Assembly: GCF_902459555.1 (NCBI RefSeq)
Contig: NZ_CABPSM010000012.1
Location: 124,001-188,000 of the forward strand
DNA: 64,000 nucleotides
Direction of reading: 5' to 3'
From: Pandoraea horticolens
Lineage (GTDB): Bacteria; Pseudomonadota; Gammaproteobacteria; Burkholderiales; Burkholderiaceae
The position numbers and the translations under genes were made by a program. Below the pieces are notes generated by a model that was not told where the DNA came from, did not search any database, and was given only the letters and a program-made list of their open reading frames with translations. Positions 1 to 8,305 of this stretch are shown in pieces. Every line of letters starts with the position of its first letter. Position 1 is the stretch's first letter.

Positions 1-678
1 CTGCTGGAGCGAAAAGTGGAACGCGCGGACAAGGTGCAGGACCGCTTACGCATCACGCTGTCCGATGGAAGTACACACGAAGCCGATGTGCTGTTGAGCG
101 CAGCCGGACGCGTGCCGTACACGCAGGGCCTCGGCCTTGCCGCAAGCGGCGTGGCGCTCAACGACAAGGGTGCCGTGATCGTCGATGAATTCTCTCGCAC
201 GAATGTGCCGTCGATCTTTGCCGTGGGGGACGTCACCGACCGCGTCAATCTCACACCGATGGCCATTCGCGAAGGTCAGGCGTTCGCCGATACGGTGTTC
301 GGCGAGCGCACGACGCGCGTCGACCACAAGCTGATTCCGACGGCGGTGTTCAGTACGCCCGAAATCGGTGTCGTGGGCCTGACCGAAAGCGACGCACGCG
401 CGCAGTATTCACAGCTCAAGGTCTACAAGGCGTCGTTCCGTCCGCTCAAAGCGACGTTGTCTGGCCGTCAGGAAAAGATTCTGATGAAGCTGCTCGTGGA
501 TGGCGCAACCGACAAGATCGTCGGCGCGCACATGGTGGGCGATCACGCGGGCGAGCAGGTGCAGTTGCTCGGCGTGGCGTTATCGATGGGCGCAACGAAG
601 TCCGACTTCGACCGCACACTCGCGGTGCACCCTACGGCCGCTGAAGAGTGGGTGACGATGAGAACACCGGTGGCGTAA
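1..678 (+). CDS. gor: Glutathione-disulfide reductase, C-terminal part (5' truncated by window edge)
   Basis: NADPH-dependent flavoenzyme that reduces glutathione disulfide in the cytoplasm. About 225 C-terminal residues are present and the reading frame is open to base 1, so the FAD-binding N-terminus and the redox CxxxxC lie outside the window. Visible family marks are the second FAD motif (FAVGDVTDRVNLTP), the dimerisation domain with STPEIGVVGLTE, and the C-terminal HPTAAEE, whose His-Glu pair is the catalytic base dyad. The VTDRVNLTP context and MVGDHAGE favour glutathione reductase over dihydrolipoamide dehydrogenase or SthA transhydrogenase. The GTG at base 16 is internal, not a start. 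It is convergent with the symporter gene downstream. Confidence 0.9.
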   Translation: MLERKVERADKVQDRLRITLSDGSTHEADVLLSAAGRVPYTQGLGLAASGVALNDKGAVIVDEFSRTNVPSIFAVGDVTDRVNLTPMAIREGQAFADTVFGERTTRVDHKLIPTAVFSTPEIGVVGLTESDARAQYSQLKVYKASFRPLKATLSGRQEKILMKLLVDGATDKIVGAHMVGDHAGEQVQLLGVALSMGATKSDFDRTLAVHPTAAEEWVTMRTPVA

Positions 679-819
679 TCGGTAGCTGATTAACCACTGA
701 CGCCCTCTCGCAGCGCCCGCGCCGATCCGTCGGTTCATCTATCCAGGTTGACCGGTGGTTCGCTGTGCGCTGGCATTGCGGCAAGCCCGGACAGGCGAGA
801 CGGCCCGTCCGGCCTCGCC

Positions 820-2211
820 TCAGAGACTCTGATACCAGACGCCGAAGATCGCGACGGGCGTGAGAATGAGCAGTAGCGCGCGCCACACCGGTACGAACCA
901 CTGTCCGCGCGTGCCCACGAGTACGGCGCGTGCCGACGGCCAGATGCGCGCACCGACGAAGAGCGCCACGCACAATCCACCTGCCGGCATCAGCAGATTG
1001 ACGGTCACGTAGTCCATCAGATCGAAGATCGTCCGGTCGAAGAGCCGCACATCCGACCACACGCCGAAAGACAACGCGGCAGGTGCGCCAAAGAGAAATG
1101 TCGTCACCAGCACGGCCCCCACGGCCGGCACTCGACGCCATTGGTATTCGTCGATGAGAAACGCAGTGACCGGCTCGAACAGCGAGACTGCCGACGTCAG
1201 CGCTGCGAACAGCAGCAGCAGGAAGAAGGCCACCGCCACGAGATGACCGAACGGCATCTGCGCGAAAATCGCGGGCATCGTGATGAAGGTCAGCCCCGGC
1301 CCGGCGTTGGGCGCCACACCGAAGGCGAACACAGCGGGCAGAATCATCAGCCCGGCGAGAAAGCAGGCAAGCGTGGCGAGCGTTGCCACCCAGACGGCTG
1401 AGCCAGCCAGCTTCGCGTCCTTGGGCAGGTACGAGCCATAGACCACAATCATGCCGGCGCCGAGCGACAGCGAGAAGAACGCCAGCCCCAGCGCTTCAAG
1501 CAAAGTACTACCCGAAATAACGGAGAAGTCCGGCGTGAGAAACCATGCGACACCGGCCATGGCCCCCGGCAACGTAAGCGCGCGCGCAATGACCAGCAGC
1601 ATCAGCAGGAACAGCGCGGGCATGAGCCACTTGCCGGCGCGCTCGATGCCCTTCTGTACCCCTGCGGCAACGATGATGCACGTCAGCCCCAGAAACACCC
1701 CCATGCTCACAAGTGACGCGACCGGGTCCGCGATGAACGCGGAGAATTCGCTGACCAGACGCTCCGTGTCGACTGCCAGTACGTCACCCGTGACCGCCCG
1801 CTTCAGATACGCCACCGTCCAGCCGCCGACCACAACGTAAAACGACAGAATCGCAAAGGCGTTGAATGTAGCGACGCGCCCGACCCATGCCCAACGGCGT
1901 CCGCCCAGCTCACGCAATGCCGTCGTCACAGACTTGCCCGTCAACCGGCCAATAGTCATCTCGGCAAGCAACAGGGCAACGCCAAGCGTCAACACACAGC
2001 CGAGATACAGGACAAGAAACGCACCGCCACCGTGCGCGCCCACCACGTAAGGAAACTTCCAGACGGCACCGAGCCCCACGGCAGAACCCGCCGCCGCCAG
2101 GACGAACCCCAGCCGGGACCCCCAGGTGGCACGGCCAGCGGCAACGGGCTCACCGAGTACCGCCGGCGAGGTAGTGGGTGGTGCTGAGGGTGTAATGGGC
2201 GAATGGGACAC
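820..2211 (-). CDS. Na+-dependent transporter, SNF (LeuT/neurotransmitter symporter) family
   Basis: Predicted inner-membrane secondary transporter of 463 residues, likely moving an amino acid or related solute with Na+. The N-terminal segment with AGSAVGLGAVWKFPY is the unwound TM1 signature of LeuT-fold SNF proteins, and about eleven to twelve hydrophobic helices follow, normal for bacterial members. I start at the GTG at 2211 because GGAGGAGA sits 3-4 bases upstream. A longer frame to 2334 is open, but its extra 41 residues look non-coding and include this Shine-Dalgarno. It is monocistronic, convergent with gor. Substrate cannot be read from the sequence. Confidence 0.85.
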   Translation of the reverse strand: MSHSPITPSAPPTTSPAVLGEPVAAGRATWGSRLGFVLAAAGSAVGLGAVWKFPYVVGAHGGGAFLVLYLGCVLTLGVALLLAEMTIGRLTGKSVTTALRELGGRRWAWVGRVATFNAFAILSFYVVVGGWTVAYLKRAVTGDVLAVDTERLVSEFSAFIADPVASLVSMGVFLGLTCIIVAAGVQKGIERAGKWLMPALFLLMLLVIARALTLPGAMAGVAWFLTPDFSVISGSTLLEALGLAFFSLSLGAGMIVVYGSYLPKDAKLAGSAVWVATLATLACFLAGLMILPAVFAFGVAPNAGPGLTFITMPAIFAQMPFGHLVAVAFFLLLLFAALTSAVSLFEPVTAFLIDEYQWRRVPAVGAVLVTTFLFGAPAALSFGVWSDVRLFDRTIFDLMDYVTVNLLMPAGGLCVALFVGARIWPSARAVLVGTRGQWFVPVWRALLLILTPVAIFGVWYQSL

Positions 2212-2437
2212 GTATCTCCTCCGGAAGAGGCCGTGCGCGCTCCGCGCAACGACATCCGCAGGAGCGACACGACACTTGTGATGGCATGGCGTCAGCCAGA
2301 TTACTGGCGCAGCACGGCATCGCCTTCCCATCAATAGAGGGCACGTGCGCTAGCATGTGAGGCCATAAGGGTGGCCGGAGAGTCTACGCGGGAAATGGTG
2401 CCCATCGCTTTAGGAAAGCACCCAAAACAGAGATGGC

Positions 2438-2459
2438 GCCGGGGATTGCCATCCCCGGC
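2438..2459 (-). terminator. Hairpin downstream of the dioxygenase gene
   Basis: Perfect 9-bp inverted repeat (GCCGGGGAT / ATCCCCGGC) with a 4-base loop just after the minus-strand stop at 2471. On the minus strand it is followed by a short T run (TGTTTTGG) after about ten bases, so it is a plausible but not canonical terminator. Confidence 0.4.
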
Positions 2460-2470
2460 AGCCGCAATGT

Positions 2471-3232
2471 TCAGTGGCCGAGCGTCACTTCGCCAGCCAA
2501 TGCCGAGCGCGTGCCCGGCGTTGGCGGATTGCTCTCGCCGCGATACGCAAACACTACGGAGAATTTCGTGGTATCGCCCTCGTTGCGGCCGGCGGCATGG
2601 AATAGGCCGCTGTGGAACAGCACGACGTCGCCTTGCGCCAGTTCCACCTGTTGGCCACGGGTGACGAGCGGCTGATTGTCCGGCTCGTCGGGACGCAGGA
2701 AGTCGAGTGAATCGAGCTGATGCGGCTTGAGTTGCTCGCGATGCGAGCCCGGGATGAAGCGCAATGCGCCATTGCCACGGGTTTCCGGCCCGAGCGCAAG
2801 CCACACGGAAATCAGCGAATTCTGCGGGAACGACCAGTAACGGATATCGCGATGCCAGCCGGTGGCGGTGCCGAAGTGCGGGTGCTTGGTCATCACGCAA
2901 TTGTGATGCGCCAGCGTGAGCACCACGTCCTCCCCGAAGATCTGCGCGAGCGACTCGATGAGATCGGGGCGGGTTGCCCAACGGCGCAGCGCATCGCCAC
3001 GGTCGTAAGCCTTGAGCAGACGACGAACGGTCTGACCACCCTCCGCGTCACGCGACTGCGGCGCCCCCTCATAACCCACATCGGCTTCGAACTCCAGCGG
3101 CGGCGTTGCAGCCGCCAACTGCGCTCGCGCATCGGCCAGAATCGCCTCGCAGTCGGCCTGCGCCGCGTAGCGCGGAAGGATCAGATAACCGTCGTTACGG
3201 AAGGTTTCGAGTTGCGATGCGGTAAGCGCCAT
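2471..3232 (-). CDS. Phytanoyl-CoA dioxygenase (PhyH) family Fe(II)/2-oxoglutarate oxygenase
   Basis: 253 residues, the usual size of the family. It shows the non-haem iron triad of the double-stranded beta-helix fold: HRD (His127, Asp129) and a distal His at about 212 in FHAAGRN. The stretch after GNGALRFIPGSH is typical of PhyH proteins. Members hydroxylate small molecules or lipids using O2 and 2-oxoglutarate in the cytoplasm; the substrate here is unknown. The ATG at 3232 has no strong ribosome binding site. It lies 117 bp from the next minus-strand gene upstream and could share its transcript. Confidence 0.85.
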   Translation of the reverse strand: MALTASQLETFRNDGYLILPRYAAQADCEAILADARAQLAAATPPLEFEADVGYEGAPQSRDAEGGQTVRRLLKAYDRGDALRRWATRPDLIESLAQIFGEDVVLTLAHHNCVMTKHPHFGTATGWHRDIRYWSFPQNSLISVWLALGPETRGNGALRFIPGSHREQLKPHQLDSLDFLRPDEPDNQPLVTRGQQVELAQGDVVLFHSGLFHAAGRNEGDTTKFSVVFAYRGESNPPTPGTRSALAGEVTLGH

Positions 3233-3349
3233 GATGGTCGGCGAAGCGGGTAGAAAACGGAATGTTGAGGGAGATTCGGTAACGTTACAGGGTAAATCGG
3301 CAGGAACTGGAGCGATATTGGCAGGACATTGTTGTCACGGCAACAGCAC

Positions 3350-3718
3350 TCAGGCGGCGCGTTTGCGTCGTCGTGGCGGCAATTCGGCGGTGGAATTGTG
3401 TTCGAGCTTGGGCTCAGGCTGCGGCACGTCGGTGCCGGGCAACGACGCTTGCGGATTCCCTGCGGGGCGCGGCGTATCGACCACACTGCGCAAACGATCG
3501 AGTTCGCGCGTGAGCCTCGCCAATTGATACTCAAGCTGGCAATTGCGACGGTACAACGTGCGCATTTTTTGGCTGAGCGCCTGCGTCTGTGTCCAGTATT
3601 CCGGATACATGACGAAACGCCCATCGGGGCGCTCGACGACGCCAAGCCCGCTCTGCCCCATCACATCGATGGTTTCCAGCGCGTAGCGTCGAACTTTTTT
3701 TACCGTACCTGCCGCCAT
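3350..3718 (-). CDS. Small conserved hypothetical protein with coiled coil
   Basis: 122 residues, not recognised as a named family. An N-terminal region (residues 1-45, KKVRRYALETIDVMGQSGLG) is followed by a charged heptad-like segment (about 46-80) that should form a coiled coil, then a Pro-rich tail ending in a basic cluster (PPRRRKRAA). The start has AGGAAA seven bases upstream. Codon use matches its neighbours, which supports a real gene. The basic tail could bind nucleic acid, but that is a guess. Confidence 0.65.
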   Translation of the reverse strand: MAAGTVKKVRRYALETIDVMGQSGLGVVERPDGRFVMYPEYWTQTQALSQKMRTLYRRNCQLEYQLARLTRELDRLRSVVDTPRPAGNPQASLPGTDVPQPEPKLEHNSTAELPPRRRKRAA

Positions 3719-3881
3719 TTATTTCCTACAGTCCCAGCCTGAGAGAGTCAGGCGCGGCATTTTGCCATGAATTCACCCCGGCCGGGCGTCAAACCCATGC
3801 CGAGGCGGAGATTTATTTCGGCCGGCGGCCCCGTCAGACGGGGCTGTGCCCCGCAAACCTACCGCAACCCTAGCGGGAACA

Positions 3882-4064
3882 TTACCGTTTCGGCGTCTTG
3901 CCGGTATCGATCGACGCAGGGGCACGCTTCGGTTTGTCGATTCCGATGGAAACAGGATCGCTCGCCGGAAAGGTCTCCTCGAGTGCCTCGTCGAGATCGT
4001 GCTCCACTGCGTCCTCCTTGGGAGGAGGCTGTGGGCTAGGCTTGCGTGTGCGGGTATCGTTCAT
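3882..4064 (-). CDS. Small conserved acidic/basic protein with EETFPASDPV motif
   Basis: 60 residues. The core LDEALEETFPASDPVSI is a conserved signature of short uncharacterised proteobacterial proteins, flanked by Pro/Lys-rich, probably disordered ends. GGAGGA lies five bases upstream of the ATG, a strong start. It follows fdsD on the same strand after about 100 bp, but there is no evidence of a formate role. Confidence 0.7.
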   Translation of the reverse strand: MNDTRTRKPSPQPPPKEDAVEHDLDEALEETFPASDPVSIGIDKPKRAPASIDTGKTPKR

Positions 4065-4165
4065 CGAGTCCTCCGCTGGTGTGAGGCCGCGCGAGTGCGC
4101 GACCGTTTCTTCTACTATACCGCGAGCTGCGTACGCTCGCGTCGCACGGGCCTCAGTTTGCGGCG

Positions 4166-4399
4166 TCAGTTTGATGGTGTCAGCCGTTCGCGATGACGGG
4201 CCAGCGCGTCACGTACGAGCGAGTGCATCCCGGCAGCGGCGGACGTGTCGGCCAGTGCCAGAATCTGGGCGCGCATGCGCGGGTCCCAGAACTTGTGCAG
4301 ATGCGTGGCGACTTCGCCCAGCGCTTCCTCCCGATCAGGCAACGATTCGAAGAAGTCCGCGATGCGATTGGCCATGCGCACGAGATTGTTACCGTCCAT
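4166..4399 (-). CDS. fdsD: NAD-dependent formate dehydrogenase delta subunit
   Basis: 77 residues, matching FdsD in size and pattern: NLVRMANRIADFFES at the N-terminus, then HLHKFWDPRMRAQI. In related bacteria FdsD is a small soluble partner needed for formation of active FdsABG rather than catalysis. It is the last gene of the fdsG-fdsB-fdsA-fdhD-fdsD array, 27 bp behind fdhD. Confidence 0.9.
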   Translation of the reverse strand: MDGNNLVRMANRIADFFESLPDREEALGEVATHLHKFWDPRMRAQILALADTSAAAGMHSLVRDALARHRERLTPSN

Positions 4400-4426
4400 C
4401 AGATGTCTCCCGCCCCATCGTTGCCG

Positions 4427-5350
4427 TCAGACGCCGGCGTCGAGCGCCGCCCCGCCCGTGTAGATGACACACTGCTCACCCCGTACGAAACCCACCAGCG
4501 CGACACCTGCGGCCTGCGCCGTTCGCACCGCGAGCGCGGTGGCCGCCGAGACGGCCGCAACCATCGGAATGCCGACCTGGGCGGCCTTTTGTACGATTTC
4601 GACACTCGCACGACTCGTCATCAACAAAAAGCCGCTATCGAACGCCTGTCCGTCGCGCGCGAGTGCACCGATCAGTTTGTCGAGCGCGTTGTGCCGGCCG
4701 ACGTCTTCGCGCAGGCAAAGCACTTCGCCTTGCGGCGAACACCAGGCCGCGCCGTGCACCGCACCCGTCACACCGTTCAACGGCTGATGCTGTGCCAGTC
4801 CGGCATAGGCCGCGGCCAGTGCGGCATGCGACACCCGCAACGTCTGGCCCGCCGCCGGCAACGGCCGCAGCACCTGATCCAGGCTTTCCGTGCCGCACAG
4901 CCCGCATCCGGTGCGCCCCGTGAGATTACGGCGACGCTCCTTGAGCCCGGCGAACGCCCGCGACGAGACTTCGAGATGCGCAGTAATCCCCAACGGCGTC
5001 GCCGTCACGTCAATGCCATAGCACTCGCGCCGGCCGTTCAGAATGCCCTCGGACAGGGCAAAACCCAGCGCAAAGTCTTCGATATCGGCCGGGGTCGCGA
5101 GCATCACGACATGGGAAATGCCGTTGAACTCCAGCGCAACCGGCACCTCCTCGGCCAACTCGTCGCTCGCCTGCTGCCATGTGCCCCGGCGAAAGCGCCG
5201 CACGGCGAACGTCGCGTGCGGCGTCAGCGCCTGCGGATCGATCGCAGCGGGCGCCACGTTGCACACCGGCGCAGCAATGGCTTGTGCGTCTTCGTCGCGC
5301 AATTCGCGGGCGGACTGCCTGTGGTCACGCTCACCTAAGGGGTTGGACAT
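4427..5350 (-). CDS. fdhD: Formate dehydrogenase accessory sulfurtransferase FdhD/FdsC
   Basis: 307 residues from the ATG at 5350; an in-frame TTG at 5374 would add eight residues, and neither start has a strong ribosome binding site. FdhD moves sulfur from a cysteine desulfurase onto the bis-MGD molybdenum cofactor before it is inserted into FdsA. The sulfur-carrying CGLCG motif is present in TGRTGCGLCGTES, and the region CLREDVGRHNALDKLIG is diagnostic for the family. It is placed directly after fdsA as in other fds operons, where it is called fdsC. Confidence 0.92.
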   Translation of the reverse strand: MSNPLGERDHRQSARELRDEDAQAIAAPVCNVAPAAIDPQALTPHATFAVRRFRRGTWQQASDELAEEVPVALEFNGISHVVMLATPADIEDFALGFALSEGILNGRRECYGIDVTATPLGITAHLEVSSRAFAGLKERRRNLTGRTGCGLCGTESLDQVLRPLPAAGQTLRVSHAALAAAYAGLAQHQPLNGVTGAVHGAAWCSPQGEVLCLREDVGRHNALDKLIGALARDGQAFDSGFLLMTSRASVEIVQKAAQVGIPMVAAVSAATALAVRTAQAAGVALVGFVRGEQCVIYTGGAALDAGV

Positions 5351-5389
5351 CGTCAAACGCTGACTCCACTTCAATTCACTGATCGCCGC

Positions 5390-8275
5390 CTACTTCGCCG
5401 GCACCGGCTCGGAGGACGTGCGGGCCGCATCGAGCAATTCGAGCTGCGTGCGGTTGAATGTCGAATAACTGGCTTGCCATGCCGAAGGCTGCGCCACGGG
5501 CAGCACCTGCACGGCCGTCACCTTGTACTCGGGACAATTGGTCGCCCAGTCGGAATTGTCGGTCGTGATGACGTTCGCCCCCGACTCCGGGAAATGGAAC
5601 GTCGTATACACCACGCCCGGCTGCATGCGCTCGCTGAGCACCGCGCGTAACACCGTCTCGCCCGCCCGGCTGCGAATGCCGACCCAGTCGCGATCCTTGA
5701 TGCCCCGCTCCTGCGCGTCGTGCGGGTGGATTTCAAGCCGGTCTTCATCGTGCCAGTGAACGTTGTGCGTACGGCGTGTCTGCGCTCCGACATTGTATTG
5801 CGAGAGGATACGCCCCGTGGTCATCAGCAGCGGATAACGCGGCGTGACCTTTTCGTCGGTCGGCACGTAGCGCGTAATGATGAAGCGCCCCTTCCCACGC
5901 ACGAACGTGTCGACGTGCATGATCGGCGTGCCGTCCGGGGCGTTGTCGTTGCACGGCCATTGCAAGCTGCCCGCTTCGTCGAGACGTGCGTAGCTCACCC
6001 CATGGAATGTCGGCGTGAGCCGGGCGATCTCGTCCATGATCTGCGACGGATGCGAGTACGGCATCTCGTAGCCCAGCCGCTTCGCGAGCGCAATCGTCAC
6101 TTCCCAGTCGGCCATGCCCGGCAGGGGCGCCATGACACGGCGCACGCGTGAGATGCGCCGCTCGGCGTTCGTGAACGTCCCGTCCTTTTCGAGGAACGTC
6201 GTACCGGGCAGCAGAACATGCGCGTACTTGGCGGTCTCGTTCAGGAAGATGTCCTGCACGACGATGCACTCCATCGCCTCCATGGCCGCCGCAACGTGCT
6301 GGGTGTTCGGGTCGGACTGCACGATGTCCTCGCCCTGGCAGTACAGCCCCTTAAAGCTGCCGTGAATCGCGGCGTCGAACATGTTGGGGATGCGCAACCC
6401 CGGCTCGGCCTGCAGCGTGACGCCCCACGCCGCCTCGAACTGCTCGCGCACCAACGTGTCGGAGACATGCCGATAGCCGGGCAACTCGTGGGGAAACGAC
6501 CCCATATCGCACGACCCCTGCACATTGTTCTGCCCGCGCAACGGGTTCACACCCACGCCCTCACGCCCGACATTGCCCGTAGCCATCGCCAGATTCGCAA
6601 TGCCCATGACGGTGGTCGACCCTTGCGCGTGCTCGGTTACCCCCAGTCCGTAGTAGATCGCCGCATTGCCGCCCGTGGCGTACAACCGGGCTGCGCCGCG
6701 AATCTGCTCGGCAGGCACGCCGGTGACGACCGACACCGCTTCGGGTGAATTCTCCGGTAGCGCCACGAAATCGCGCCACTGCGCGAACGCCCGGTCTTCG
6801 CATCGCTCGGCGATGAATGCGTCGGCCAGAAGCCCCTCGGTCACGATGACATGGGCGAGCGCATTCACCATGGCGACATTGGTCCCAGGACGCAACGGCA
6901 AGTGATATGCCGCCTTCACGTGCGGCCCGTCGACGATATCGATGCGGCGCGGATCGATCACGATCAGCTTCGCCCCCTCGCGCACCCGGCGCTTGAGCCG
7001 CGACGCAAAGACCGGATGGCCGTCGGTCGGGTTCGCGCCCATCACCAGAATGACGTCGGCGTGCTCGATCGATTTGAACGTCTGCGTGCCGGCAGACTCG
7101 CCAAGCGTCTGCTTCAGGCCGTAGCCCGTGGGTGAATGACACACCCGCGCGCAGGTATCGACATTGTTGTTGCCGAACGCCGCGCGCACGAGCTTCTGCA
7201 CGAGATACGTTTCCTCGTTCGTGCAACGCGACGAGGTGATACCGCCGATGGCATCGCGCCCGTACTTCGCTTGAATCCGCCGGAACTCCGAGGCCGCGTA
7301 GTCCAGCGCCTCCTCCCACGACACTTCGCGCCATGGGTCCGTGATCTTGCTGCGAATCATCGGCTTGGTGATGCGCTCCTTGTGCGTTGCGTATCCCCAG
7401 GCGAAGCGCCCCTTCACGCAGGCATGCCCTTCGTTGGCCAGACCGTCCTTGTAGGGCGTCATGCGCACGACTTCCCCACCCTTCATTTCCGCCTTGAACG
7501 CGCAGCCAACGCCGCAGTACGCACATGTCGTCACCACCGCGTGCTCGGGCTGCCCCATCTCGATGACGCTCTTTTCCTGTAGCGTGGCCGTCGGGCAGGC
7601 CGCGACGCAGGCGCCGCACGACACGCATTCCGAGTCCATGAACGGCTGATCCTGCCCGGCCGAGACGCGCGCCTCGAAACCACGGCCGGAGATCGTCAGC
7701 GCAAAGGTGCCTTGCGTCTCTTCGCACGCCCGCACACAGCGGTTGCAGACGATGCATTTGGACGGGTCATACGTGAAATACGGATTCGACTCGTCCTTTG
7801 CGCTCTGGATGTGGTTCTCGCCATCGAAGCCGTAGCGCACCTCGCGCAGCCCGGTCACGCCCGCCATGTCCTGCAATTCGCAATCGCCGTTGGCGGCACA
7901 GGTCAGGCAGTCGAGCGGGTGATCGGAGATGTAAAGCTCCATCACGTTGCGACGCAGATCCTGCAACTTGGGCGACTGCGTGCGCACCTTCATGCCCGGC
8001 TCGACGGGGGTCGTACACGAGGCAGGAAACCCGCGCCGCCCCTCGATCTCCACGAGACACAACCGGCAGGACCCGAACGGCTCGAGCGAATCCGTCGCGC
8101 ATAGCTTGGGGATGTTGACGTCGTTACCCGCGGCGGCACGCATGATCGACGTGCCGGCCGGTACGGTCACGGTCTGACCGTCGATCTCGAGCGTGACAGC
8201 CACTTCGCTCCCGCGCAGTGGCGTGCCCATATCCGGGCCGTGGCCCGGCGTGACTTGTACGTTCGGATGGATCAT
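5390..8275 (-). CDS. fdsA: NAD-dependent formate dehydrogenase alpha (molybdenum) subunit
   Basis: 961 residues. Catalytic subunit that oxidises formate to CO2 at a bis-MGD molybdenum site. Cluster ligands are visible in order: a [2Fe-2S] set (Cys59, 70, 73, 87), the His119/Cys123-126-132 [4Fe-4S] motif, two ferredoxin-like sets (Cys174-177-180-184 and 217-220-223-227), and the cluster at the molybdopterin domain entry (Cys251-254-258-286). The molybdenum ligand is Cys379 in VCHSPT, so this is a cysteine and not a selenocysteine enzyme; no in-frame TGA occurs. Start ATG has GGGAGGA eight bases upstream. It is in an operon with fdsB upstream and fdhD downstream. Confidence 0.96.
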   Translation of the reverse strand: MIHPNVQVTPGHGPDMGTPLRGSEVAVTLEIDGQTVTVPAGTSIMRAAAGNDVNIPKLCATDSLEPFGSCRLCLVEIEGRRGFPASCTTPVEPGMKVRTQSPKLQDLRRNVMELYISDHPLDCLTCAANGDCELQDMAGVTGLREVRYGFDGENHIQSAKDESNPYFTYDPSKCIVCNRCVRACEETQGTFALTISGRGFEARVSAGQDQPFMDSECVSCGACVAACPTATLQEKSVIEMGQPEHAVVTTCAYCGVGCAFKAEMKGGEVVRMTPYKDGLANEGHACVKGRFAWGYATHKERITKPMIRSKITDPWREVSWEEALDYAASEFRRIQAKYGRDAIGGITSSRCTNEETYLVQKLVRAAFGNNNVDTCARVCHSPTGYGLKQTLGESAGTQTFKSIEHADVILVMGANPTDGHPVFASRLKRRVREGAKLIVIDPRRIDIVDGPHVKAAYHLPLRPGTNVAMVNALAHVIVTEGLLADAFIAERCEDRAFAQWRDFVALPENSPEAVSVVTGVPAEQIRGAARLYATGGNAAIYYGLGVTEHAQGSTTVMGIANLAMATGNVGREGVGVNPLRGQNNVQGSCDMGSFPHELPGYRHVSDTLVREQFEAAWGVTLQAEPGLRIPNMFDAAIHGSFKGLYCQGEDIVQSDPNTQHVAAAMEAMECIVVQDIFLNETAKYAHVLLPGTTFLEKDGTFTNAERRISRVRRVMAPLPGMADWEVTIALAKRLGYEMPYSHPSQIMDEIARLTPTFHGVSYARLDEAGSLQWPCNDNAPDGTPIMHVDTFVRGKGRFIITRYVPTDEKVTPRYPLLMTTGRILSQYNVGAQTRRTHNVHWHDEDRLEIHPHDAQERGIKDRDWVGIRSRAGETVLRAVLSERMQPGVVYTTFHFPESGANVITTDNSDWATNCPEYKVTAVQVLPVAQPSAWQASYSTFNRTQLELLDAARTSSEPVPAK

Positions 8276-8305
8276 AGGTTGTCCTCCCTGCCCGGCGCTC
8301 GCGCG

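Noticed and set aside
793-820. Inverted repeat AGGCGAG/CTCGCCT at the symporter stop
   Set aside because: Long loop and no T tract; too weak to call a terminator.
4193-5338. 381-codon plus-strand frame opposite fdhD
   Set aside because: Arg/His-rich translation with no recognisable fold, antisense to a clear FdhD gene; a GC-rich shadow frame.
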